DNA from: Candidatus Paceibacterota bacterium
Lineage (GTDB): Bacteria > Actinomycetota > Actinomycetes > Nanopelagicales > Nanopelagicaceae
Length of the DNA: 64,000 bases
NCBI GenBank assembly: GCA_035530615.1
Contig: DATKUL010000002.1
Location: forward strand, 124,001 to 188,000
Direction of reading: 5' to 3'
The notes beneath the pieces were generated by a model, which saw only the letters and a program-made list of their open reading frames with translations, was not told the origin of the DNA and did not search any database. The translations under genes were made by a program, and so were the position numbers. Shown piece by piece: positions 1-7,559 of the stretch. The first letter of the stretch is position 1. Every line of letters starts with the position of its first letter.

Positions 1-471
1 ATAATAATAGTTCCGCTTTTTGTACTATTTAGTAATCTTGGTTTGATAAATTCTTTTGTTGGCGCAATTATTGTTTTTACGGGTCTCCTGCTTCCATTTA
101 GTTGTTATCTCTTGCTCGGATTTTTTGACACGTTTCCAAAAGAAATTCTGGAAGCAGCATCAATGGATGGGGCTGGGCGACTGTCGACCCTTTTCCGGGT
201 AGTTTTGCCAACCGCTAAGGCCGCGATTGGAACGCAGCTAGTGCTTAATATGCTCTATGTTTGGAATTCGCTTTTGATTGTTCTCATCTTCTTGCAAGGA
301 AACGATCGGCGTACACTCGCTGCGGGTATTAGCGTCTTTCAAGGACGTTTTTTCCGAGACACACCTCTTGTTATGGCAGCTTCATTGCTCGTAATTTTGC
401 CAATGTTTGCTGTTTACTTATTCGCGCAGCGATATTTCCGTCGTGGCATTATGGCTGGTGCAGTGAAATGA
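1..471 (+). CDS. Carbohydrate ABC transporter permease, MalG type (5' end outside window)
   Basis: The frame is open from base 1, so this is the C-terminal part (about 156 residues) of a membrane permease; the internal TTG at 43 is not the real start. The inner-membrane EAA loop is visible (EILEAASMDGAGRLSTLFRVVLP region, about bases 151-220), which docks the ATPase in binding-protein-dependent importers. Hydrophobic segments flank it and the protein ends with a short basic tail (FRRGIMAGAVK), typical of MalG/CUT1 permeases. The partner genes must lie to the left. It is convergent with the SelA-like gene, the stop codons being only a few bases apart. Family is clear; the sugar is unknown, although the neighbourhood suggests a sugar acid or oligosaccharide. 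Confidence 0.85.
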   Translation: MIIVPLFVLFSNLGLINSFVGAIIVFTGLLLPFSCYLLLGFFDTFPKEILEAASMDGAGRLSTLFRVVLPTAKAAIGTQLVLNMLYVWNSLLIVLIFLQGNDRRTLAAGISVFQGRFFRDTPLVMAASLLVILPMFAVYLFAQRYFRRGIMAGAVK

Positions 472-475
472 AAGA

Positions 476-1564
476 TCAAGACAGGGAATTGACTGCACGT
501 TCAATTCCTGCAAGCACAAGGTCAATCTCGCCTTCGGATAGCATGTCTGGACTGATATAAAGACTTTCTGATAAATCAAGAACTATGGATGGATTCTCGT
601 TTACCAACGATGTGTATACCCTCTGCGCAACATCTGTAGGCTGAGAGGGATCAAAGGAAATCTTTACTCGGGGAACCGGCTGTCCTGCTTGATTCACGTT
701 CTCGGTAGTTCCGGCAACACCTGGGATCTTTTGTAAGCCAGAATTAATTGCTTGGCAGTCGCGGAGCCAACCTTTGAAATCTTCTTCGTGATCGTGAGCT
801 ATATACATTTCTACAGCTTGGAGCAATCCAAATATTTCCTCTTTGCCTACTTTGAACGCTCTTGCTATCTCTTGGTTGGGAGCGGCAAGCGAGGCGGCAA
901 CGTCCAAGATTTTAGATTTGCCCATCATCAGACCGCTGGCTTGGGGCCCTCTCAATGCCTTTCCTCCGCTAAATAAGACAACATCAGCTCCAGCATCTGC
1001 GGTGAAGAACCAAAGGTTTGAAACTGGTGGCAACTGAGCCGCTGCATCAACAATTACAGGGATTTTGTACTTTTTGGCAATCTTGACCGTAGAAATGATG
1101 TCGAGGGCGTCTGCTCCCACATAAGAACCGGCAACCCAGAAGATAGCTAAAGTGTTTTCATTGATTGCCTTTTCCAAATCTTCTTCTGTTCTCTTGCCAC
1201 TGGTGCCGTATTCCTTGATTTTGGCGCCGGCAAATGTAATCGCCTGGTCATAGGGGATCCGATGAGATTTATCAATGAGAACATCGGTCCGAGTGGGCGA
1301 GTCGGACAATCTACCTACCGCCAAGATGGAAAGAACAATTGCAGAGGCGCAGCCAGGGGTTATGTAGGCCGCCTCATTGCGAGTAATTTCAGCGAGCCTC
1401 CTTCCTGCTGCTGCATGCAAGCTTTGCATATCAACAAAAGATTCTGCGCCTCGGTTCATGGCTTCAATGACCTCAGGAAGCATTAAAGAACCTCCGAGTC
1501 GCGTGTACGTTGTCGCGCCATTTATCACGCGTTTTATACCAAGAGATTCATAAGATATTTTCAG
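476..1564 (-). CDS. SelA-like PLP-dependent lyase (D-glucosaminate-6-phosphate ammonia-lyase-like family)
   Basis: A fold-type I PLP enzyme of the SelA/DgaE group. The family N-terminal block VINGATTYTRLGGS is present, and the PLP lysine lies in LFSGGKALRGPQ (K190 counted from the GTG, K202 from the CTG). The first ATG/GTG/TTG-class codon in frame is GTG at 1528, but homologous N-terminal sequence (SYESLGIKRV) continues upstream. A GGAG Shine-Dalgarno sits 8 nt before an in-frame CTG at 1564, so I place the start there; GTG 1528 is the alternative. It is the last gene of a leftward operon with a dehydratase, an epimerase-like protein and an SDR, which suggests elimination of an amino or hydroxy group from a sugar acid. 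It is not a true selenocysteine synthase, as no selenium genes are nearby. The substrate cannot be read from the sequence. Confidence 0.75.
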   Translation of the reverse strand: MKISYESLGIKRVINGATTYTRLGGSLMLPEVIEAMNRGAESFVDMQSLHAAAGRRLAEITRNEAAYITPGCASAIVLSILAVGRLSDSPTRTDVLIDKSHRIPYDQAITFAGAKIKEYGTSGKRTEEDLEKAINENTLAIFWVAGSYVGADALDIISTVKIAKKYKIPVIVDAAAQLPPVSNLWFFTADAGADVVLFSGGKALRGPQASGLMMGKSKILDVAASLAAPNQEIARAFKVGKEEIFGLLQAVEMYIAHDHEEDFKGWLRDCQAINSGLQKIPGVAGTTENVNQAGQPVPRVKISFDPSQPTDVAQRVYTSLVNENPSIVLDLSESLYISPDMLSEGEIDLVLAGIERAVNSLS

Positions 1565-1618
1565 TTGAGTGTCTCCAATTCTTCACCAATGATCATTACA
1601 AAACTAATCTTCGTGTAG

Positions 1619-2359
1619 TTATTTTTTTACGCTAAAACCACCGTCTACGAGCAAGGAGGCGCCTGTTATATATGACGCCGCATCCGAGGAGAGGAAACAG
1701 ACGGCTTCGGCTACTTCCTCAGGCATGCCCATTCTGTTGAGCGCGGTATTTCTGATTGCCTCTTCGAAGTCTTTCTCTGTCGCAGTGTCCCAGACTGGCG
1801 TTAAAATCGGACCCGGTAGTACGGAATTAACTCTAATTTTTGGTCCGTATTCAACGGCCAATTGATTGCTCAATGAAACAATGCCGCCCTTGGTTGCTGC
1901 ATAGACACCATGTCCGGGGAACCCCAAACGCGCATGTACTGATGCCGTATTAACCATACTTCCATGCGTTTCTTCGAGGTCGCCGAGAAAGACGATCACA
2001 GATTTGTGAATCCCGCCGAAGTTGACTTCAGTTTGACGATTCCACTCCTCTACTGTGGTCAAATGGGCAGGTTTGACGATTTTTATATAAGCGTTATTAA
2101 AGACCACATTCACTTTTCCATAAATCTCATGGACGTGGGTTTTAACCCTCTCCCAATTGTCAAGATCTGTGATATCCAGTTTTAAACTGATGGCCTTCCC
2201 ATTTGCTTCCTTGATAGCAGTAGCCACCAATTCTGCGGATTCTTGATTGATATCTGTTACTACAACGTTTGCGCCATATTCGGCAAACTTCTTAGCCGTG
2301 GCGGATCCGATCCCACTTCCACCACCAGTGATCAGAACAGTTTTATTATTTAGGTTCAT
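1619..2359 (-). CDS. SDR-family NAD(P)-dependent oxidoreductase
   Basis: Classical short-chain dehydrogenase of 246 residues. The Rossmann glycine motif TGGGSGIG is at residues 11-18, with the acidic residue after beta-2 (VVTDIN) favouring NAD. The NNAG motif is altered to NNAY (88-91). The catalytic triad is Ser140, Tyr153, Lys157 (YAATK). The C-terminus GASLLVDGGFSVKK is typical of sugar or KDG-type dehydrogenases. It is third in a leftward operon after the dehydratase and epimerase-like genes, 51 bp after the latter. A perfect TATAAT only 5 nt before the ATG, with no Shine-Dalgarno, suggests an additional leaderless promoter. It probably oxidises a sugar or keto-deoxy acid; the exact substrate is unknown. 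Confidence 0.85.
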   Translation of the reverse strand: MNLNNKTVLITGGGSGIGSATAKKFAEYGANVVVTDINQESAELVATAIKEANGKAISLKLDITDLDNWERVKTHVHEIYGKVNVVFNNAYIKIVKPAHLTTVEEWNRQTEVNFGGIHKSVIVFLGDLEETHGSMVNTASVHARLGFPGHGVYAATKGGIVSLSNQLAVEYGPKIRVNSVLPGPILTPVWDTATEKDFEEAIRNTALNRMGMPEEVAEAVCFLSSDAASYITGASLLVDGGFSVKK

Positions 2360-2364
2360 GCTGC

Positions 2365-2370
2365 ATTATA
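2365..2370 (-). promoter_or_regulatory. -10 box of SDR gene, probable leaderless start
   Basis: On the minus strand a perfect TATAAT lies 5 nt upstream of the ATG at 2359. No good -35 is seen 16-18 nt further upstream and no Shine-Dalgarno is present. Transcription would begin at or within a base or two of the start codon. Confidence 0.5.
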
Positions 2371-2410
2371 TGCCTAGCAGCCCTGTTTTACTCCTAAGAG
2401 TAATTTTGAA

Positions 2411-3268
2411 TTACTCTTCAAGATCCATTCGCAGACTCCAGCTAATTGATTCCTCAGGTTTAAGAATTCGTATTCGGTGGGCCGTTTCAGCGTTGCGTTC
2501 ACTCACGCGGTGGGCGATTGCAGGTTGTGGCGATATCACCGTTTCCTTTGCATATTCTTTATTATCAACGAAAATTCCAAAGTACGGTACTTCTGACTTG
2601 TTCCAAGAAAGACTTAGTCGCTCACCTGTTGAGCGCACGAGTGTGATTCTCTCTATTGCAGTTTCTGGTCTGCACCAATACTCAACGGATGTGTTCGGTG
2701 GGAGGTCCTGCGGTAGAAAAGTTTGTTCGATTCTCGGTATTAATGGGGCGGTTTGTTCAAAGCTGATGTTTGGATAGATTTGCACTTGGGTGATATTCGC
2801 CGCCGAAAATAGCGGATGGCATGACCAGAACGCGGGTACATTGACCCTTCCGACATTGGTAATTCGGTATTCGATGGCAACGCTTGACTGCTTCATGTCT
2901 GACGAATTGAGAGAGACCTTTCTCCAAAATTCCAGAGTTCTTGTTGAAAGTTTTATGGACAGGGTCGCGGATGTCGAATTGGACTCTTCAACTCTCCAGG
3001 GCCTACTCCACACTTCGCCATGATCAGGCAGATCGTGAAGGCCATCCAAGGATCGGCAGGCATCCGTCGTCGGCACCATTTCATCCCATCCTGAAATCTC
3101 TGGCCGGATAAAATTGTCGCCTATATTCCTTGCAACTAAAGGGGCCGATGGTTGAGAAATCCATTCCTCGCATCCATCAAGTTTGACGCTCGCAATCCTT
3201 CCTCCAAATTCTGGCAGAATTGTGAGCGAAATATTGCCGAGCAGTAACTCGATACTAGACTTTTCCAT
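2411..3268 (-). CDS. Aldose 1-epimerase-like (galactose mutarotase-fold) protein
   Basis: About 285 residues with the all-beta mutarotase-like pattern: an N-terminal LTILPEFGGRIASV strand block, the central DLPDHGEVWSRPW segment, and FWSCHPLF with the His-Pro pair found in aldose epimerases. Such proteins interconvert sugar anomers or bind sugars in catabolic operons. The chosen ATG (3268) overlaps the end of the dehydratase gene by 14 bp; TTG 3295 and GTG 3289 are alternative starts. No signal peptide is visible, so it is cytoplasmic. It sits between the enolase-superfamily dehydratase and the SDR. It could belong to the DUF4432-type branch rather than true GalM; activity is not certain. Confidence 0.7.
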   Translation of the reverse strand: MEKSSIELLLGNISLTILPEFGGRIASVKLDGCEEWISQPSAPLVARNIGDNFIRPEISGWDEMVPTTDACRSLDGLHDLPDHGEVWSRPWRVEESNSTSATLSIKLSTRTLEFWRKVSLNSSDMKQSSVAIEYRITNVGRVNVPAFWSCHPLFSAANITQVQIYPNISFEQTAPLIPRIEQTFLPQDLPPNTSVEYWCRPETAIERITLVRSTGERLSLSWNKSEVPYFGIFVDNKEYAKETVISPQPAIAHRVSERNAETAHRIRILKPEESISWSLRMDLEE

Positions 3269-4397
3269 AAGGAAGATATTGTCCTTCACTTTCAAAACGT
3301 TTTTTGGCCTCGTTCAATGCTGCATCGTCTATATCGAAACCGAGGCCACTTCCCTCTGGAAGTCCCCATTTAGGCGAGGTGGTAGTAGGGATTTTTTGGA
3401 GCAGGATGTCGCCTTCCATGTGTGCCGCGGTCTGTTGATTGCCCAGGACAAGATTGGGAATGGTGAGACTGGCGTGGTGAAAAGCTGTGGCGGCGATGCC
3501 CAGTTCGCCATGGGTATGACGACATACCTTGCTACCCATTACTTGAGCAACGTAGGAAACTTGTCTAAATTTTTCAAGTGACCCGACCCAGTATGGCGAA
3601 AAGGTGTAAACATCGGCAACGCGGTTGAGTATTAATCTGTTTGCATCTTCCTCAGTCCACAACCCTTCGTTAGCTGCAAGGGGGATTGATGTTTTTGTAC
3701 GTAAATTTGCCATTAAGGACGTTGGATGTTCGCGGACTGGTTGTTCGATGAAGTCAATTCCAAAAGGAGCGAAACGCTCCAGGAAACGTGGAGCGTCCTG
3801 CAGCGACCAAGCCCCATTTGAATCAAGTCGTATGCGATTCTTCGGACCAATGGCATTTCGGATTGTTCTTACCATCTCTATCTCATGTTCTAAATCGACC
3901 CCAGTTTTCAGGTAGTAGGTTTCATACCCAGCTTTCATGCCCTCAGCGCACTGAGCCTCGATATCCTGGAGGGTCCCGTGTCCTAGATAGAAGAAATAGT
4001 CAACGTCTTTATGAACCGCACCACCCAGTAGTTTGTAAACTGGCAGTCCGGAACTCTTGCCGCAGAGATCCCATAGAGCCATGTCGAAAGAAGCCCACGC
4101 GTAGTTGCCGGTCATGGCACGTAGTGTCCAGAGCCCTCTGCGGAATAGGTCGCGCATAATATCGGCCGAATCCCAAGGAGATCGTCCTTGCACGAAGGGG
4201 AACATGGCTTTGACGGCAGCAGATATCGAGAGTACATCGGCGCCTGAGCAAGCCTCACCCCACCCAACTAAACCGGTATCTGTCGTCAATTTCACAACTA
4301 CAGACGTCACGCCGCTTCTTTGGACTATCGAACTGACTTCAGTTCGCTTATAGGGCACGTTGACAATGAACGTTTCTAAACTTTGAATTTTCACCAC
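3255..4397 (-). CDS. Mandelate racemase/muconate lactonizing-type enolase superfamily dehydratase
   Basis: Full-length (380 aa) enolase-superfamily enzyme. The N-terminal capping domain ends with the WGEA loop (46-49). The barrel carries Lys164 at the end of strand 2 (YLKTG), metal ligands Asp192 (RLDSNG), Glu218 (FIEQP) and Glu244 (ANEG), and a His pair HTH at 294-296. This set matches sugar-acid dehydratases and racemases, which abstract the proton alpha to a carboxylate. It starts at GTG 4397 with GGAG 7 nt upstream. It is the first gene of the leftward operon, divergent from the SMP-30 lactonase, so lactonase then dehydratase is a plausible order (lactone to aldonate to 2-keto-3-deoxy acid). 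Specificity is unknown. Confidence 0.88.
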   Translation of the reverse strand: MVKIQSLETFIVNVPYKRTEVSSIVQRSGVTSVVVKLTTDTGLVGWGEACSGADVLSISAAVKAMFPFVQGRSPWDSADIMRDLFRRGLWTLRAMTGNYAWASFDMALWDLCGKSSGLPVYKLLGGAVHKDVDYFFYLGHGTLQDIEAQCAEGMKAGYETYYLKTGVDLEHEIEMVRTIRNAIGPKNRIRLDSNGAWSLQDAPRFLERFAPFGIDFIEQPVREHPTSLMANLRTKTSIPLAANEGLWTEEDANRLILNRVADVYTFSPYWVGSLEKFRQVSYVAQVMGSKVCRHTHGELGIAATAFHHASLTIPNLVLGNQQTAAHMEGDILLQKIPTTTSPKWGLPEGSGLGFDIDDAALNEAKKRFESEGQYLPYGKV

Positions 4398-4466
4398 GCA
4401 ACTCCATCCACGAGTTAATCTATGGATTGGACATTACACTGAATCACTCGAGATGGAAGGAAAGAT

Positions 4467-5345
4467 ATGATTGAACTCATTGCCGAGTGCGTTCCTGGGA
4501 CAAAGGGAGATCTTTGCGAAGGAGTGCTCTGGGACGAGCGGTCTGGCACTCTTCTATGGTCTGACATCTTCAAAAACACGATTATTCAGTGGAAGCCAGG
4601 AAGCAATTCCTTTTTCCGAAAAGAATTCAAGAACATTATTACTTCGATAGGAAAGAACGCCGCGGGAGGATTCATTGTCGCGGCAGGGAATAGCATCCAA
4701 CTCCTTGATGAGAATCTAGTTGTGATAAACGAGACATTATTGGAGATGCCAAATCCAAATGTTCGAACTAATGATGGAAACATTGATCCACTGGGCAATT
4801 TCTGGATTGGCAGCATGGCATACGATGCGAAGGCCGGGATGGGCGACCTCAAGAGAGTTGCTGGAAATTTTCAAACTCACGTCGTGTTGCGAGACGTAAC
4901 AATCTCGAATGGTATGGACTGGTCCCCACGTGGAGATATTTTTTATTACATCGACACGCCCACGCAGCAGGTGAGCCGCTTTACATTTGATCTGGATTCG
5001 GGTTCGTTGGGTCAAGAAATGGAACCGATAGATGTGAGTGACAGCCCAGGAATGCCCGATGGCATGTGCGTCGACGCTGAAGGTAACTTGTGGGTTGCCT
5101 TCTGGGGCGGGGGGCAAGTGCGAAACTTTTCACCAGAGGGAAAACTCTTGGGAGTTGTCAAGGTTGCTGCCTCTCTCGTAACAAATTGTGCATTTGGGGG
5201 TGAAGACCTTTCAACGTTGTATGTCACGACGGCAGACGCCTCATATGAGGAGTCCATTACCAGCAGTGAGCCTCTGGCGGGTTCACTGTTTTTCGCTGAT
5301 GTGAAAGTCAAGGGCAGATTACCGAACAACTTCAAGGCAATCTGA
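4467..5345 (+). CDS. SMP-30/gluconolactonase-family lactonase
   Basis: A 292-residue six-bladed beta-propeller of the SMP-30/LRE family. Visible hallmarks are EGVLWDERSGTLLWSDI at the N-terminus (metal-binding Glu), RTNDGNIDPLGNFWIGSM in the middle (Asn/Asp ligands), SNGMDWSP, and PDGMCVDAEGNLWVAFW near the C-terminus (catalytic Asp). Members hydrolyse aldonolactones with a divalent metal. The ATG has a good AAGGA site about 8 nt upstream. It is transcribed alone, divergently from the dehydratase operon over a 69-bp gap that must contain both promoters. Its likely job is to open the lactone made by a sugar dehydrogenase. Confidence 0.88.
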   Translation: MIELIAECVPGTKGDLCEGVLWDERSGTLLWSDIFKNTIIQWKPGSNSFFRKEFKNIITSIGKNAAGGFIVAAGNSIQLLDENLVVINETLLEMPNPNVRTNDGNIDPLGNFWIGSMAYDAKAGMGDLKRVAGNFQTHVVLRDVTISNGMDWSPRGDIFYYIDTPTQQVSRFTFDLDSGSLGQEMEPIDVSDSPGMPDGMCVDAEGNLWVAFWGGGQVRNFSPEGKLLGVVKVAASLVTNCAFGGEDLSTLYVTTADASYEESITSSEPLAGSLFFADVKVKGRLPNNFKAI

Positions 5346-5648
5346 TTCGTGAACTTCTGCGTGCGGGGTCACCTTTGGTACCTCTAAAGGCGCACAACGT
5401 ATACATCCTGTTCTACGAGGCTTCTTCGTGAGACTAATCCGGCAATTAAAGGGGATTAGTATTAACTAAAAGGCGCATTTGGTGGATAAATCACTCTGAC
5501 CAACAAAGTCTCAATCTAAACTCAAGTCGTTCTTTCGGGGCTCCGGGGTATAACTATTTCGAAATCTTTGAAAAACCCTTGAATAGTCATTCCATATCAT
5601 CTATACATGGACAGGCTGATTCTAGCCAGACCTACTAGGAGGACATAG
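5346..5648. other. Intergenic region upstream of the CUT2 transporter operon, with repeated ACTAA motifs
   Basis: No gene is seen. It holds an inverted repeat ACTAATCC (5433-5440) / GGATTAGT (5453-5460), and the right arm overlaps a second small inverted repeat TTAGT-4-ACTAA (5456-5469). A 10-bp palindrome ATTTCGAAAT lies at 5556-5565, just upstream of the likely -35. The promoter and the AGGAGG ribosome site (about 5637-5642) of the binding-protein gene follow. Confidence 0.6.
5579..5607 (+). promoter_or_regulatory. Probable promoter of the CUT2 ABC operon
   Basis: TTGAAT (5579-5584) and TATACA (5602-5607) are separated by 17 nt, about 41 nt upstream of the ATG. Each box matches four of six consensus bases. 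A perfect 10-bp palindrome 13 nt before the -35 box could be an operator. Confidence 0.45.
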
Positions 5649-6665
5649 ATGAGAGCACGTCGTATTAAAGCCGGAGTAACAGCGCTGGCACTCGCCGCAT
5701 CCGTTGGATTAACAACCATCGGTACTGCCACGAGTTCGCAGGCAGCAGGTGGTTGGTGTTCTGGAGTAAAAATCGCCGCATTCCCTGGTGGACCTCAAGG
5801 TGGTGTTTTTGCTAACAACGTCTACAACGGTTTCAAACAAGCCGCGAAAGATCTCGGTCCAAGTGTCAAGTACTACTTCTCTGACTGGGATCCAGGAAAA
5901 ATGATGACGCAATTTAAAGAGGCAGTCGCGACAAAGCCAGACGGAGTTGCCATTTATGGATTTGGCGGACCAGAGGCCAGCAAGCCTATTGTTGACGCGG
6001 CAGAGAAAAAGGGAATCATTGTCACGACTCTTAACACGTCGCTGGTTGATTTGCAAAAAACATACAGCGCAAGAGGTTTTGGATTCGTAGGAGCTGTGAA
6101 CTACAAGGCCGGCAAAGATCTGGCTGCCGAAATGGTGAAACGCGCAAAACTTAAGAGTGGCGATTCAGCCTTTGTTTGGGGTCTAAAGGGACAAGGTGGA
6201 GATCGCGGTCAACGCACAGTTGGTGTGATTGACGGCTTTGAATCTGCCGGCGTAAAGGTTGTTTATCAAGAGATTGACCAAGCAACTAATACCTCACCTG
6301 CATCTGGTGGGCCAACCTTTGCCGGAATCATGGCAAAGAACCCTGATATTAAGGCTGTTGTCACCGACCATGGTGGTCTGACTGCAACTGCCGCTACTTA
6401 CATGAAGGCAGCTAATTTAAAGGCCGGCTCGGTCTATTTTGGTGGCTTTGATGTGTCACCAGCAACCGTGACTGCAGTCCAGAGTGGATATCTGCAACTT
6501 GTAATTGATCAACAACCATGGTTACAAGGGTATTTACCAATTCTTCAAATCTGCTTGACCAAAAAGTATGGTTTTTCGGGTTTGGACATTAATACCGCTG
6601 GTGGATTTGTCGATGCAAGCAACGTCAAAATAGTTGCGCCTCTTGCAAAGAGAGAGATCCGTTAA
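5649..6665 (+). CDS. Sugar ABC transporter substrate-binding protein (CUT2, RbsB-like)
   Basis: The 338-residue precursor has a clear Sec signal (basic MRARRIKAG, then a hydrophobic stretch, cleavage near SSQA-AGGW). The mature part is a type-1 periplasmic binding fold: KIAAFPGGPQGGVFANNVYNGF at the N-terminus, the strand-loop KPDGVAIYGFGGPEAS, and VVTDHGGLTATAATYMKAA in the second lobe. It would capture a monosaccharide or sugar acid outside the membrane. It is the first gene of an operon continuing with the ATPase and permease. A strong AGGAGG precedes the ATG. A large stem-loop directly after the stop probably keeps its transcript more abundant than the downstream genes. The ligand is unknown; the catabolic genes downstream suggest an aldose or aldonate. 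Confidence 0.88.
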   Translation: MRARRIKAGVTALALAASVGLTTIGTATSSQAAGGWCSGVKIAAFPGGPQGGVFANNVYNGFKQAAKDLGPSVKYYFSDWDPGKMMTQFKEAVATKPDGVAIYGFGGPEASKPIVDAAEKKGIIVTTLNTSLVDLQKTYSARGFGFVGAVNYKAGKDLAAEMVKRAKLKSGDSAFVWGLKGQGGDRGQRTVGVIDGFESAGVKVVYQEIDQATNTSPASGGPTFAGIMAKNPDIKAVVTDHGGLTATAATYMKAANLKAGSVYFGGFDVSPATVTAVQSGYLQLVIDQQPWLQGYLPILQICLTKKYGFSGLDINTAGGFVDASNVKIVAPLAKREIR

Positions 6666-6692
6666 AACAGTAAAGTAAGGAAGCATTAAGGT

Positions 6693-6736
6693 ATGTGGTG
6701 CTGGCGAGGAGTAATTTCTCCTGGTCGGCACCACAT
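6693..6736 (+). promoter_or_regulatory. Intercistronic stem-loop between binding protein and ATPase
   Basis: ATGTGGTGC (6693-6701) pairs perfectly with GCACCACAT (6728-6736). Inside, AGGAG (6707-6711) pairs with CTCCT (6718-6722) around a TAATTT loop, with wobble pairs between. No U-tract follows, so an mRNA-stabilising or partial-termination element is more likely than a full terminator. Confidence 0.65.
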
Positions 6737-6786
6737 ATTTTAGGTGAGAGTGTTAATGGGTTTTTAGTATCAACGAAAGGGCGGTC

Positions 6787-7557
6787 GTGAGCGTAGTTCC
6801 TGTTATTGAATTAAAGAATGTTTCTAAAACGTTCGGTGAGGTTAGGTCGTTATCAGATGTCAATCTGAGCATTTATCCGGGTGAAATCGTTGGCCTTCTT
6901 GGCGATAATGGCGCTGGCAAATCCACACTTGTAAAAACCATCATGGGGTTTCATGCACCCGATGAAGGGGGCGAGATCTGGTTTAAAGGTGAGAAGATTA
7001 CCGAATGGAATGTTGCCAAAGCTCGCTCCATTGGAATCGAAACTATTTACCAAGAGCGTGCGCTCTGCGAGCAACAACCCATTTGGCGCAATATGTTCAT
7101 GGGGCGTGAGATCACAAACCGTTTTGGCAAACTTGATGTCAAGCAGATGAAGTCTGAAGCTGCGCGTTTAATGGGTGCCCATATGGGCTTTACGTCGACC
7201 GCAGTACACCCTGATAACCCAGTGCTGACGATGTCGGGTGGCGAGAAGCAGGGTGTGGCTATTACTCGAGCATTGTACTTTGATGCCGAATTAGTGATTT
7301 TGGATGAACCTACGGTCGGGTTATCGCTCTCTGAAACTAAGAAAACTTTGGATTTTGTTCAAGAGATAAAGAAATCTGGCCGCTCAGCGATTTTCATTGA
7401 CCACAATATCTTCCATATCTATCCAGCAGTTGATCGCATGATTGTGTTGGATCGTGGGAAAGTTGCCGGTATGTACAACAAGAGTGAAATTACGATGGAT
7501 CAGCTCATCGAGGGCATGTATCGAGTCGCCCGCACGGGCAGTTTGCAGGAGAATTAG
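6787..7557 (+). CDS. Sugar ABC transporter ATP-binding protein (single-domain, CUT2)
   Basis: A 256-residue ABC ATPase with one nucleotide-binding domain: Walker A GDNGAGKST (39-47), signature MSGGEKQG (149-156), and Walker B LVILDEPT (169-176) followed by a switch His (FIDHN). Classical RbsA-type proteins have two fused domains; the single-domain form resembles FrcA/XylG-like ATPases and would act as a homodimer. It starts at GTG 6787 and is followed after 2 nt by the permease gene. It powers import of the ligand captured by the upstream binding protein. Confidence 0.9.
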   Translation: MSVVPVIELKNVSKTFGEVRSLSDVNLSIYPGEIVGLLGDNGAGKSTLVKTIMGFHAPDEGGEIWFKGEKITEWNVAKARSIGIETIYQERALCEQQPIWRNMFMGREITNRFGKLDVKQMKSEAARLMGAHMGFTSTAVHPDNPVLTMSGGEKQGVAITRALYFDAELVILDEPTVGLSLSETKKTLDFVQEIKKSGRSAIFIDHNIFHIYPAVDRMIVLDRGKVAGMYNKSEITMDQLIEGMYRVARTGSLQEN

Positions 7558-7559
7558 AG

